64,000 nucleotides of DNA from Caccoplasma sp905210875. Its GTDB lineage: Bacteria > Bacteroidota > Bacteroidia > Bacteroidales > UBA11471. Positions 17,001 to 26,741 of the stretch are shown one piece after another. A program made the translations under genes and the position numbers. Below the pieces are notes generated by a model that was not told the origin of the DNA, did no database searches, and saw only the letters and a list, made by a program, of their open reading frames with translations. The stretch is taken from positions 2,728,001-2,792,000 of the forward strand of contig OZ007034.1 of the NCBI GenBank assembly GCA_963931635.1, in the 5' to 3' direction. The stretch's first letter is position 1. The number at the start of each line of letters is the position of its first letter.

Positions 17001-18641
17001 TCATTGTGCATCATCGCCCCAACCTTGAACTTTTACAGCCATATCTACCACTTTTCCCATGCCTGTAAAGACATTGAGCGGAGCTTTCTTGTCTTCACCC
17101 TGCGTGTTGTTCATCTCGCAGGTGTTGCGGGCAATGGCAAATTCATAGATCTTACCCTCAGTACCGTTCCAAGTAGCCACATAGAGATAGTTGCCGGTAA
17201 CCGAAGCCAATTCGCTCATCTGGTTGACATTCTGATTATAAATCATCAGAGCGGTGATTTTCTCATCGGCGGGGAAATCATTGTTGATTTTCACCGTGCG
17301 CAGTGTCGTACTCCGTATTGAGGTTACATATATATCGCGCTCGGTGGCATACATAAAGAGGGTGGCAAACTCGCCACAGTCGAAGAACTTGGCATTCTGT
17401 ATTTCTGGTTCGCCACTCAAGTCATAGATTCTCACAGCCAAGTCATTGATATCCTCATTTATTTCACTGGATCCGTCGGGATTAAGGATAAACTCATCGG
17501 TATTGAAATTGGCTCTATACAACGTATAATCGGTCATCAGTGCAAAACCGTGGGCATTGTATCCGATACCAAACCAAATGAGATCTTTACCGATATTGTT
17601 GACATCGAATGCCGTCGATATCTGGGTAACAAAAGGTGCCAACTTGGCCGTTTCGTTAAAGGAAGACGGCAGTCGTACAAAACGTTTGCCTTTGGTATCG
17701 TAAAAGACCGCCAAATTGGGTGTCCAATAACTATCGGGCATATAAATAAACGGAGCAACGGAAACTTCGCCCAAAGACGACTCGGCACGCAGGGCATCGG
17801 AAAAAGTATTGTTCCAATACTGCGACGACTGGTTATTGATGTTGTGTACATCGTCGTCATTTATCAGCACTGTCGTATGGGCTATCTGGCCATCGCGCAG
17901 TACTCGGTATGGCTTCAACACATCGGGACGTTGGTAAAAGAGTTCGTTGACATCGCACACCCAAGAGAAATCCTTGCCCGACAGTTTTACAAACTCCTCG
18001 TCGGTTGCTACATATACAGCGTTAACACTTGACCCTGTCTGTCCCGACTGACGCACAGTCGACACCGAAACGGGATTTCCCGAAAGTTTTCGTTCTACAG
18101 TTGAATACAATATGTTTTTCAACCATTTGTTCTCCACCACTCCGGGCACTGCATTAGTCGTCGCAATATAATCTATATCACTTTGACCATTAAGCGTATG
18201 TAATGCCACAATACCAGACACAACACTGGGTTGCACAATGAGGGTATATTTCTGTTGCCACACTGTATTATCTTCAAGATTGGTAATATAATACATAATG
18301 GCATAATTTTCGGTCTTGGATTGCTGGGTTACCTGCATGTGCAGTTCTTTCTCAGTAGACAGCACCTCCATATCCGACTCGGAATTGGAAAAATTATCGG
18401 TATATATAACCCACTTGTATGCCAGTTTCTCCTCGGGTATCGGCCCCTGCGTAAAACAAAGTTCCGGTACTATATGAAGCGAATCGTACTGTTCGAGAGT
18501 ATAAGTGGTAGAAATACCGACAGTATCGACCGATATTTCATTCAAGGCTACATAGTCGTAGTTTCCTTTATCATCGTAACAGGCTGTTACAAAGCAGGCT
18601 GCGACAAGCAACCCTACTATTTTAGTCTCTTTTTTCATCAT
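17001..18641 (-). CDS. PKD-like family lipoprotein
   Basis: 546 residues with a lipobox (VTAC, Cys21) followed by YDDKGNYDY, the typical start of the Bacteroidales PKD-like family lipoproteins. The N-terminal third (about 35-135) is one PKD/Ig-like domain containing KWVIYTDN. The rest has repeated beta strands with alternating aromatic residues and may form a propeller. This family usually follows SusD and DUF4843 genes and is thought to be a surface lipoprotein taking part in substrate binding. That placement holds here, 15 bases after the DUF4843 gene. Confidence 0.85.
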   Translation of the reverse strand: MMKKETKIVGLLVAACFVTACYDDKGNYDYVALNEISVDTVGISTTYTLEQYDSLHIVPELCFTQGPIPEEKLAYKWVIYTDNFSNSESDMEVLSTEKELHMQVTQQSKTENYAIMYYITNLEDNTVWQQKYTLIVQPSVVSGIVALHTLNGQSDIDYIATTNAVPGVVENKWLKNILYSTVERKLSGNPVSVSTVRQSGQTGSSVNAVYVATDEEFVKLSGKDFSWVCDVNELFYQRPDVLKPYRVLRDGQIAHTTVLINDDDVHNINNQSSQYWNNTFSDALRAESSLGEVSVAPFIYMPDSYWTPNLAVFYDTKGKRFVRLPSSFNETAKLAPFVTQISTAFDVNNIGKDLIWFGIGYNAHGFALMTDYTLYRANFNTDEFILNPDGSSEINEDINDLAVRIYDLSGEPEIQNAKFFDCGEFATLFMYATERDIYVTSIRSTTLRTVKINNDFPADEKITALMIYNQNVNQMSELASVTGNYLYVATWNGTEGKIYEFAIARNTCEMNNTQGEDKKAPLNVFTGMGKVVDMAVKVQGWGDDAQ

Positions 18642-18656
18642 TTAGCCTCCTCTCTG

Positions 18657-19415
18657 CTAATTCGATCCAAAATATATTTCGACCTTTGGGTCGGCATTGT
18701 CGTCTTCGTATATCGGGCCATAAACCTTACGATATTCTTCATAGGCATCATTGAGTTTGTTAGCTTCTCGTTGAATATCGGTTATGGTATATATTCCTTC
18801 TTCCTTTCCCGAAGTTACCCTATCGGCCTGCGGCCAATCGGTATGTCCGGTAACATCGATGGCAAAACGATACTTGTTCACGCTATATGCGCCGAAAAAA
18901 TATTCGGGCCAATGCTCGGGTTTCATCAAGATATCGCCCCAACTGAGAGAAAACGATATGTCATCGGGGTGGCCGGGGTCGAGATCGTCTGTTGAGATAA
19001 GACGCAGACTCAAAGAGACAGGAGCCTCTTTGGTATCGGCCGTACGATAAAGAACAACCGGAAGATATGACTCGTATTGGCCAGCTTTCAATATACCGTC
19101 AAGCAAAGTATAATGTACCCCCTCCACAGCAGTTGTGCCTTCGGCAAGAATTTCAGCACGGAACACGCGGTCGCGGTCGGACAAATAGCCCATTAACTTG
19201 GTTTTGAGTTTTACGGTATCCTCCATCAGGGCGGAATTTTGCAAGGCAAACGAGTAGTTCTTCTCGGTTATTTTTTCTAATGTTGCCCCGGTCGATGTTG
19301 TTTCATTAAAATATATCCGATCGGAAAGGCTGAAATCCATCATCTCATTTTGCTGACAGGCACAAAAAATACCCAACAAAGGAAGGATCAATATTTTGCT
19401 ATATACTCTTTTCAT
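18657..19415 (-). CDS. DUF4843 lipoprotein
   Basis: 252 residues, lipoprotein signal with acylated Cys20 (FCAC). The body starts DFSLSDRIYF and contains SFALQNSALMEDTVKLKTKL and VLYRTADTKEAPVSLSLRL, the pattern of DUF4843 proteins, which are near-constant neighbours of SusD and PKD-like genes in sigma/FecR-type loci. Calx-beta-like strands suggest a surface binding or scaffolding role. It lies 12 bases after susD. Function is not established. Confidence 0.85.
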   Translation of the reverse strand: MKRVYSKILILPLLGIFCACQQNEMMDFSLSDRIYFNETTSTGATLEKITEKNYSFALQNSALMEDTVKLKTKLMGYLSDRDRVFRAEILAEGTTAVEGVHYTLLDGILKAGQYESYLPVVLYRTADTKEAPVSLSLRLISTDDLDPGHPDDISFSLSWGDILMKPEHWPEYFFGAYSVNKYRFAIDVTGHTDWPQADRVTSGKEEGIYTITDIQREANKLNDAYEEYRKVYGPIYEDDNADPKVEIYFGSN

Positions 19416-19427
19416 AATGGATACTGT

Positions 19428-20894
19428 TTATTCGTTATTTCTATCGCCATATTCTATCTCATCATCAGGCAACGGAAGCACATAATCGGGTGTTACATAG
19501 GAGGTAACAACATTAGAACCTACGGCTGTCGTTACCGGAATCTGTGGCATATTTCTACGTTTGAAATAGAAGAAAAGTTGCCCTTCGCAGCAGAATTCCT
19601 TGGCATACTCCTTGTAAATTTCATTCTGCATCTCTTCGGGTGTGTACATCGACCCTACCAGCTCGACGGTAAGACCTCGATGTTGTCGCACCGTATTGAG
19701 GTAAGCAGCGGCCGATTCCACATCGTCGCTTTGCTGCAAGGCACATTCGGCTGCTATGTAATAGGCCTCACTGATACGCATTAACGGCAAGCGGAAATGA
19801 TAGAGTGAATTACCCGACTCGGGCTGCTTCAACTTGGTCGACACTCTGATGTCGGAAAGAGCCTCGGTCTGATAAGTATAGCGGTAATCGGAGTAGGCTC
19901 CATATGCATTCATTTCGTAAAGTGCTTCATAGGTCTCCTCGGTCATATAAAGGCCAGATGTAGAGGTAAACGATGCGGTATAAAGATCGCGCAGGTCACT
20001 TTCATACAGGCAAAAAACAAGTTCTTCGGAGAATACATAATTTTTATTATAAGCATCATTCGTCGAAATTTCTGACTCAGGGACCCACGTAAACACCGAC
20101 TGTCCGATAACCGATTGTGCCGCTTTGTCGGCCTCGACATAATTGCCCATGTAGAGATAGATGCGTGCCTGCAATAATTTTACGGCATAATAGTTGAACT
20201 TGAATGTACGATCGCGCTGATAGGTTTCATCGTCGTCCTCATATACGGTAGCATCTAACACCGGATCGACCGACAATTCGGCCTCAGCCACTTTCAAGTC
20301 GTCAAGGGCTTTGAGCAGGACCTCTTCGACAGTAGAAAGCGGCGTTACATCTTTACCGGCAACAGTTACATATGGAATAGACTTGGTCGATGCACCCACC
20401 TTATACGAAGGTGCAAAAAGACGAAGAATGTCGAAATGCAGCATGGCTCTCAACCCATAGGCCTCACCCCTGATGAGATGATAGTTACGACCGGTAAACA
20501 TACCGGGATTGGCATTGTCGATATAGCTTATCAGTTCGTTGATGTTGGCTATGACATTGTAACTGCTGCTCCACATCGAATTGATACGTGTCTCACACGA
20601 TGACTCATCATAGGCATACTTGGAGTCGTTATAGTAAGCGTGACTGGTCGATGTAATACCTGTGTAGTATTGCGCCAGGACATCGGTCATGCCATAGGTA
20701 AACTCCTTGCCATAGACATTGGTTCCGGTCATGAGCAGATAGGCACCGGTAAGAGCGTCTTTGAAACCTTGCTCGCTCTCGAAGTTGTCGTCGGCTTTGA
20801 TTTCCGTACGCGGGCTGACGTCTAACCAGTCGCTGCACGAGGTTATCCCCGTCAGGCCCACAAATGCTGCCATATATATCAATAGGTGCTTCAT
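19428..20894 (-). CDS. RagB/SusD-family surface lipoprotein
   Basis: 488 residues with lipobox ITSC (Cys20) followed by SDWLDVSPRTEI, a classical SusD start. Helical TPR-like N-terminal half (NVIANINELISYIDN; RGEAYGLRAMLHFDILRLF is the SusD_RagB signature near 145) and C-terminal domain (MRISEAYYIAAECAL, FCCEGQLFFYFKRRN). It caps the SusC barrel and binds the substrate at the outer membrane. It follows susC by 12 bases. The cargo cannot be inferred from the sequence. Confidence 0.96.
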   Translation of the reverse strand: MKHLLIYMAAFVGLTGITSCSDWLDVSPRTEIKADDNFESEQGFKDALTGAYLLMTGTNVYGKEFTYGMTDVLAQYYTGITSTSHAYYNDSKYAYDESSCETRINSMWSSSYNVIANINELISYIDNANPGMFTGRNYHLIRGEAYGLRAMLHFDILRLFAPSYKVGASTKSIPYVTVAGKDVTPLSTVEEVLLKALDDLKVAEAELSVDPVLDATVYEDDDETYQRDRTFKFNYYAVKLLQARIYLYMGNYVEADKAAQSVIGQSVFTWVPESEISTNDAYNKNYVFSEELVFCLYESDLRDLYTASFTSTSGLYMTEETYEALYEMNAYGAYSDYRYTYQTEALSDIRVSTKLKQPESGNSLYHFRLPLMRISEAYYIAAECALQQSDDVESAAAYLNTVRQHRGLTVELVGSMYTPEEMQNEIYKEYAKEFCCEGQLFFYFKRRNMPQIPVTTAVGSNVVTSYVTPDYVLPLPDDEIEYGDRNNE

Positions 20895-20906
20895 ACTTTT
20901 TCGGTG

Positions 20907-23900
20907 TTAAAAACGTGCTTGTAAAGAGAAAGATAATACGCGGGCACGGGGATAAGAAAGACCTTGTTCTTTCTTCACCGTACTGAGCCAGAAAACGTCG
21001 TTCATGTTAAAAGTCAGTTTGAGATATTCCAGGAAACTGCGACGCACAAATTTCAGCGAGGAGAAATCATAACCTACACTCACAGCCGACAACATCAACT
21101 CGTTGTAGTCTTCGACAAAACGAGAAGTCGGTTTGGTGGTAGAAACATCGGCAATACTCTTGAACTTGGCCGGTACGCCGGGAGTATTCCAGCGGTCGGT
21201 CAATACACGTTTGTCGACGTTCCAGTTCAGCACATCGACATTCTCTACCTTGTCGACCAGAGTGCTGTTGTAGGTCTGACCTCCCAATTTATAGGTAAAG
21301 GTGAGGTTGACTTCAAAACCGTAGCATGAAGCGCTTGCTCCGATATTTCCATTCACTTTGGGCTGGGTATCGCCGCACACAACCTGATCGTCGGTGCTCC
21401 ACTCATAGGTGGTCGTTCCGTCTTTTTTAATAAAGACCTCTTTACCGGTGATGGGGTCTATCCCGGCCGACCGTACAGCCCAGATGGCCGATAAGCTCTG
21501 TCCCTCCTCGAAACGGGTCGAGGGAGTACGCATCTTTGCCTTGGCCTCTTCCGACGAATCGTTGGCATTCTTGTCGGCATCTTGCTGGTTGTTCACCTCT
21601 TTCAGTGCATCGGAAATCTTCGATATGCTGTTCTTGTTATGTGCCAGATTTACAAACAGATTGACATAACTGCGCGACGGTGTATGAGAAAACACCCGAT
21701 AATTGAGGCCGACCTCAACACCTTTATTGATGGTTTCACCCATATTCTCCTTGTAGGTAGAGAATCCGGCAGAGGGAGCCAGAGAGATATCGGTAAGCAG
21801 ATTGGTCGTCGTGGCCCAATAAAGGTCGGCACGCAACGAGAGCTTGCCCAGTATGGCAAAGTCGACACCAATATTGCGGTCGTACTGTTGCTGCCACTGC
21901 AATCTGTCGTTGGCAATACCTTTCAATATGGCTCCGAGGTCGCCATTATAGGTCTTATCGGTAATGTATTCATAGGTAGCAATAGCCTGATAGGCGCTGA
22001 AATTCTGAGAACCGGTATATCCGATAGAAGCACGTATCTTCCAGAAATCGAGCCAATCGACATCTTTCAAGAAGGCCTCTTGATGAAGATTCCAACCAAT
22101 ACCGGCCGACCAGAAGTGTCCCCACCGCTCTTTGGCTCCAAATTGAGATGAACCGTTGAGACGATAAGAAGCGTCGAGCAGATAACGGTTGTCGTAAGAA
22201 TAGTTAACCGAGAGCACGACACCCAGACTACGGGTGGTGCTTTCATCTCCACCGGGTTTTCCACCGGTAGGATAGGAATTACCGAAAGAGATGTAATCCA
22301 TTCTGTCGGAGGGGAAACCCACTGCACTCAATGACACACTTTCGTTGGTACTCTCCTCTATCGTATATGCCAAGTTGGAATATAGCAGGTGCTTGCCACG
22401 TTCCAACGCATAAGCGACACTGACATCAGAACTGAGAGATAGACTGTTTCCGCTGGTCTGTGCATATTCTCCTCGTTGCAGATACTCCGACGAACTGGGA
22501 GATATGAGCGCATAATCAGTGTGTGATGCAGGCTTGAATACATTGGTACTGTTGTGCTGCTTAGTCAGTCCGAAACGCACCCGGAAACGAAGATTCTTTA
22601 TTGCCTCCCATTCGGCATAGAAGTTCTCAGTTATGGTTGTATAGCCCGACTCGTCTTTGCTGTTCAGCCCTGCATTATACAACGGGTTATAAGCATCTAG
22701 ATCGTATTGTTTTATCAACGTGCCATCTTCACGATACATTCTCCAATAAGGATTCATCTTGGAGTAATCGGAAAAATCGCCATAAGGAGAGTTAGCAGCA
22801 TTGTTGTCGTCAATAGTTAACTGGTTACGGAAACTTAATGTCTTATAACGATAAGAGAGGGTAATGTTTCCCGAAATCGTACGACGATCGGAACCTTTCA
22901 TTACACCAGCTATATGATTATAACCCAAACTGGCGGCGTAGCGCATGTCTTCGTTACCGCCGTCGAGATAAGCCGTGTGTTTATTGCCGATACCCGTGCG
23001 CAGAGGTTGTGACATCCAATAGGTGTTAACGCCACGCTGAACCTCTTGAAAAAGGGCATTGTACTGCTCATTGAGCTCGGCCTGTGTAAAGGCATTGCCG
23101 CTGGTGTATTTTCCGGCCAAGACCTCGGCCTGCAACTTTTCGGCCGAATTGGTCAGGTTATAAGAGGTAAGATCGGGTATCGTAACATCGACCGAACCGG
23201 TATAGGTAACACGCAAACGTCCGGCCTCGGGCTGAATGGTCTCAATAACCACCACTCCGTTGGCGGCCTTGGAACCATATATGGCTTTGGCGGCAGCATC
23301 TTTGAGCAAGGTTACACTCTGCACAAGATTCATATCGAGGTCGTATACCTTCTCTATGGTAGCCTCGAAACCATCAAGAATAAACAATGGCTGATTGGGG
23401 GCCGTCTGATATTCTCCTTTGAGGTCGGGAATATTGTTCTGTCCACGCATCTGAATGTCGGGCATACGGTTGGGGTCACTACCGAAATCAACACTTTCGT
23501 TGATGACAAACGAAGGGTCTATGTTTTTCAAACTGGCCAACACATTCTGTGTACCCATGCGTTTGAGCTGGTCCTGATTGAATGTCGACACAGAACCGGT
23601 AAAACTCTCGGCTTTACGCACAAACATACCGGTCGCCACCACTTCGGTAGCTTCCAGCGTATGAGCTGATGCCAACATCTTGACGTTGATGCGTTGGTTC
23701 CCCTCGTATTTTTTCTCGACGGGTTCCATACCAATGCAGGTAAACCGCAATGTAATGTCGGACTGACTGGCGGGTACCGAGACGTTATAGCTACCGTCGG
23801 CCGCGGTCATCACACCTATCTTGGTGTTCATCACCCACACAGCTGCTCCGGCAACGGGCTCGCCCGACTCGTCAATGACATATCCCGATATCTCAATCTT

Positions 23901-24278
23901 AGGCTCATCACTCGCCGACGACGAGACAAGCTGACGGGTGGTATTCTGCTTATAACGCAACGTAATGATATTGCCCTCCGTTGTGTATTCGAGATTGGTA
24001 TCGGCAAGCACACGGCTTAATACCCGACCAAGGGTTTCATTCGTAACATGGATAGTTACCGGTTCTACCTGCCGAGCCTGTTGCGCCGTATAAATGAAAT
24101 CGACTCCCGTCTGCGAGCGTATTTCATCAAAAAATTGCTTCAACGTAACTCCATCAAGCTGTAAAGTAACCACTTTATCACGGACATCTTGGGAATATCC
24201 CGTCAAAGGGATCATCAACAAAACGACCAGCCACACAAGTTTTTTCAAGGAGGCTGTCGGGCAGAATAAAAATCTCAT
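20907..24278 (-). CDS. SusC/RagA TonB-dependent transporter with STN domain
   Basis: 1123 residues. Signal peptide; an STN (secretin/TonB N-terminal) domain near 40-95 (LDGVTLKQFFDEI), which marks transporters that signal to a FecR-type anti-sigma; a carboxypeptidase-regulatory-like domain near 128-205 (SGYVIDESGEPVAGAAVWV); a plug with SusC signatures QMRGQNN and VTLLKDAAAKAIYG; a beta-barrel to the terminal phenylalanine (SLQARF). FecR ends 6 bases before it. Together with SusD it forms the energised import complex. Confidence 0.97.
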   Translation of the reverse strand: MRFLFCPTASLKKLVWLVVLLMIPLTGYSQDVRDKVVTLQLDGVTLKQFFDEIRSQTGVDFIYTAQQARQVEPVTIHVTNETLGRVLSRVLADTNLEYTTEGNIITLRYKQNTTRQLVSSSASDEPKIEISGYVIDESGEPVAGAAVWVMNTKIGVMTAADGSYNVSVPASQSDITLRFTCIGMEPVEKKYEGNQRINVKMLASAHTLEATEVVATGMFVRKAESFTGSVSTFNQDQLKRMGTQNVLASLKNIDPSFVINESVDFGSDPNRMPDIQMRGQNNIPDLKGEYQTAPNQPLFILDGFEATIEKVYDLDMNLVQSVTLLKDAAAKAIYGSKAANGVVVIETIQPEAGRLRVTYTGSVDVTIPDLTSYNLTNSAEKLQAEVLAGKYTSGNAFTQAELNEQYNALFQEVQRGVNTYWMSQPLRTGIGNKHTAYLDGGNEDMRYAASLGYNHIAGVMKGSDRRTISGNITLSYRYKTLSFRNQLTIDDNNAANSPYGDFSDYSKMNPYWRMYREDGTLIKQYDLDAYNPLYNAGLNSKDESGYTTITENFYAEWEAIKNLRFRVRFGLTKQHNSTNVFKPASHTDYALISPSSSEYLQRGEYAQTSGNSLSLSSDVSVAYALERGKHLLYSNLAYTIEESTNESVSLSAVGFPSDRMDYISFGNSYPTGGKPGGDESTTRSLGVVLSVNYSYDNRYLLDASYRLNGSSQFGAKERWGHFWSAGIGWNLHQEAFLKDVDWLDFWKIRASIGYTGSQNFSAYQAIATYEYITDKTYNGDLGAILKGIANDRLQWQQQYDRNIGVDFAILGKLSLRADLYWATTTNLLTDISLAPSAGFSTYKENMGETINKGVEVGLNYRVFSHTPSRSYVNLFVNLAHNKNSISKISDALKEVNNQQDADKNANDSSEEAKAKMRTPSTRFEEGQSLSAIWAVRSAGIDPITGKEVFIKKDGTTTYEWSTDDQVVCGDTQPKVNGNIGASASCYGFEVNLTFTYKLGGQTYNSTLVDKVENVDVLNWNVDKRVLTDRWNTPGVPAKFKSIADVSTTKPTSRFVEDYNELMLSAVSVGYDFSSLKFVRRSFLEYLKLTFNMNDVFWLSTVKKEQGLSYPRARVLSFSLQARF

Positions 24279-24284
24279 AGCACT

Positions 24285-25412
24285 TTATTTGAATATCTCT
24301 ATCTTATTTTCTTTTACTTCGACACGCACATTCTGCGTATAGGAAATGGCATTCATGATGCGTTCTATCGACTGGTCGCGGCCGACGCTGCCTGTAAAAC
24401 GCATATCGGCAATCTCCGGGTCGAGAATCTCAATCTCCACATCATACCATCGCATGAGGTCTTCGGCAATATCGGCCAACCGCTCGTCGTCGAACGTGAA
24501 GCGGCCTTTTGTCCACGCGATATAGGGAAGGACATCGACATCGTGCACCTTGATATCTTCATCACACACGGCCAACTGACCGGGAGCAAGTGAAACCTCT
24601 GCCCCGTTCTCACGGGATACGCCGATGGCGCCGCTCACCAGCACCACCTCGGCCGCATCGTTGTAGGTATTGATATTGAATATTGTACCATATTGGCGCA
24701 CGCGTGCTGCCCCAGCTTCGACAACAAACGGCCTCGTGGCATCTTTTGCCACCTCAAAATAGGCTTCGCCCGATAGCTGTACCCGCCGTTCGGAACCGGA
24801 AAAAGCAACGGGGAATCGCAACTTGGAATCGGCGTTGATATGTACCCGTGTACCGTCGGAGAGCGTAATGCGGTACTCTCCACCGCGCGGGACAACAAGA
24901 GTATGGTATTCGGGCGACTTGACGGCATGACCGGGATTGTATGTAATGGCTCCGTCTTCGGTGCGGGCTGAGAGGGAATCGTCGAATGCAATGGTCTCTC
25001 CACCTCGGGTGAGCGAAAACTCGGAGCCGTTCTCCAACACCAGTACAGCCTGCGTTGTTCCGGGAGCTACCTCGGTAAGGAGAAATGCCGACGCTTCGGG
25101 CTCACTCGTGCGTGAAAACCATACCGACACCACAATCAATGCGGCTACGGCTGCGGCCGAATACCAGGCCCAATGGGTGGTATCGAAAATCTGACGACGG
25201 CGAATCTTTCTCAGGAAACGACGCTTGGCCCCTTCGGCATCGACCGCTTCGTAACGGCGATATTTGACCGAGAAATCATCGCGCTCGGCCAATCGGCGGA
25301 GGTACTCTTCCCGTCCGGGCAACTCTTCGACCCAGCGACGCAGGTACTCAGCCTCCTCTTCGGAGAGATTTTTTGTTAAATATTTTGCAATTAACTGCTC
25401 GATATACTTCAT
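24285..25412 (-). CDS. FecR-family anti-sigma factor
   Basis: 375 residues. The cytoplasmic N terminus (LTKNLSEEEAEYLRRWV) contacts the sigma factor; a membrane helix lies near 82-103 (WAWYSAAAVAALIVVSVWF). The periplasmic FecR domain near 155-260 carries GEYRITLSDGTRVHINADSK and LSGEAYFEVAKD. The C-terminal DUF4974 domain (about 300-375: GRFTFDDERLADIAEDLMRW) is the part that meets the STN domain of the transporter. It relays substrate loading of the SusC protein to the sigma factor. 130 bases separate it from the sigma gene. Confidence 0.96.
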   Translation of the reverse strand: MKYIEQLIAKYLTKNLSEEEAEYLRRWVEELPGREEYLRRLAERDDFSVKYRRYEAVDAEGAKRRFLRKIRRRQIFDTTHWAWYSAAAVAALIVVSVWFSRTSEPEASAFLLTEVAPGTTQAVLVLENGSEFSLTRGGETIAFDDSLSARTEDGAITYNPGHAVKSPEYHTLVVPRGGEYRITLSDGTRVHINADSKLRFPVAFSGSERRVQLSGEAYFEVAKDATRPFVVEAGAARVRQYGTIFNINTYNDAAEVVLVSGAIGVSRENGAEVSLAPGQLAVCDEDIKVHDVDVLPYIAWTKGRFTFDDERLADIAEDLMRWYDVEIEILDPEIADMRFTGSVGRDQSIERIMNAISYTQNVRVEVKENKIEIFK

Positions 25413-25542
25413 AAGCTCATGTGCTATCTTCTTTCACTATAAAGACAACAAATGAAACAAATCGGGGTACAAATATTTAAAAAAAATATTGCGGAATATT
25501 CATTTTTGACAAAATGTCATAAAATAGAGCAGCAAAGAAGTC

Positions 25543-26127
25543 TTAACAGCCGTTTAATATTTCAAAAAAGCAGGCTTCTCCGCTATTTATTGCCAGCGCC
25601 AACAGCACTGCTTTGTCGAGATTGTCGCGTATATAGGCCATCGCCCGCTTTTTCTGGGTCTTGACCGTCTCGACCGAGAGTTGCAGCATAGCGGCAATCT
25701 CTTCGTTTTTCTTTCCTTCCATATACAGAAGAAATATCTCCCGACAACGGGGCGGCAATTCATCAATAAGTTTAAACAGATGACGGTAAATCTCTTCGTC
25801 GTTGACCGCCTCCTCATCGACAGGCGAATAGGTCTGCGACAGATATTCCATATACTTCTGGGTAACGCCCTGGTGTTTAAGATAATTGAGAGAGGCATTA
25901 CGCACGGCGTTGTAAAGATAGGTGGTGAAGGCGGCATAAGATGAGAACGAAAGCCGGTGTTCCCAAATGTTGATGATAACCTCCTGCACCAAATCCTCGC
26001 CCACATCACCGTCGTCTATAAAATTGGCAGCATACACGACAAGTGTACGGTAATAACGGTCATAGAGTTCCTTGAAAGCATCTAACTCCCGTGCATTGAT
26101 TAGCTGTATGAAACCTTCGTTGCTCAC
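25543..26127 (-). CDS. ECF sigma factor (FecI-like)
   Basis: 194 residues starting at GTG (26127); no in-frame ATG exists between it and the promoter. Region 2 (EDLVQEVIINIWEHR, near 42-57) and region 4 (ELPPRCREIFLLYMEGK, then EEIAAMLQLSVETVKTQ) are intact. It is of the RNA polymerase sigma-70 family expansion 1 type common in Bacteroidales. It should direct transcription of the FecR-SusCD genes when the anti-sigma is released. Confidence 0.95.
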   Translation of the reverse strand: MSNEGFIQLINARELDAFKELYDRYYRTLVVYAANFIDDGDVGEDLVQEVIINIWEHRLSFSSYAAFTTYLYNAVRNASLNYLKHQGVTQKYMEYLSQTYSPVDEEAVNDEEIYRHLFKLIDELPPRCREIFLLYMEGKKNEEIAAMLQLSVETVKTQKKRAMAYIRDNLDKAVLLALAINSGEACFFEILNGC

Positions 26128-26153
26128 CCAAATGCCTGTTTCATCTGAAGCGG

Positions 26154-26161
26154 CAAAGATA
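26154..26161 (-). promoter_or_regulatory. Promoter -7 box for the ECF sigma gene
   Basis: CAAAGATA (TATCTTTG on the minus strand) fits the housekeeping -7 box. Transcription near 26149 leaves about 22 bases to the GTG start. Confidence 0.45.
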
Positions 26162-26381
26162 TAATAAATATTGCATAAATTGATGTTTTCTTCTCAATCA
26201 ATATTTTCAGCCCTGCATATATTTTCAATTTGTAATCAAAACCATCACCGACTATTTCACAACAACATCACTTTCCAAACTTCTTTGTATGAATAAAAAC
26301 CTAAAATTATCTCCGAGTAAATCTTACCTACTATCAAATATTTTCATATCTTTACACAGATCACACCTTTTTACCCGTCAA

Positions 26382-26701
26382 TATGCCGACAGTCAATCAC
26401 ATTGCCATTCTATGCATATCGTGTATCATGTTCTGTTTATGTTGCACCGAACATAAATTTCCAATCGGCAGGCGATACCATATTTTTCTCCCTTGGATAT
26501 GGGCAGGAGATTCTCCTGTGTAAACTCGACGAAAACACCCAAGAAGTGAAAGCCTACACTCTGGTTTTCCCCAATAACGAATACCGGATGCTTTTCTTTC
26601 TGAAAATTATCGGAGATGAATTACTTATCGAACTTGAAAATCTGAAAAATCCGTTTATGAATCACCCGTTGCTGTTACTGCCGTTGAAAGAACTGAATTA
26701 A
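26382..26701 (+). pseudogene. Frameshifted small lipoprotein remnant
   Basis: An ATG at 26382 opens a frame coding a good lipoprotein signal peptide (HIAILCISCIMFCLCC), but that frame ends after about 46 codons. Another frame, beginning to make sense around 26455 (NINFQSAGDTIFFSLGYG) and ending at 26701, gives a plausible body of about 80 residues (ILLCKLDENTQEVKAYTLVF). Joining the two frames would give a lipoprotein of roughly 105 residues, so one indel is the simplest explanation. The body vaguely resembles a blade of the 6-bladed propeller lipoproteins. An alternative is a genuine 99-residue ORF from 26402. Confidence 0.4.
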
Positions 26702-26741
26702 AATCAGCAAAGATATTTTTGGCAAAGGAACCCCTATAAAC

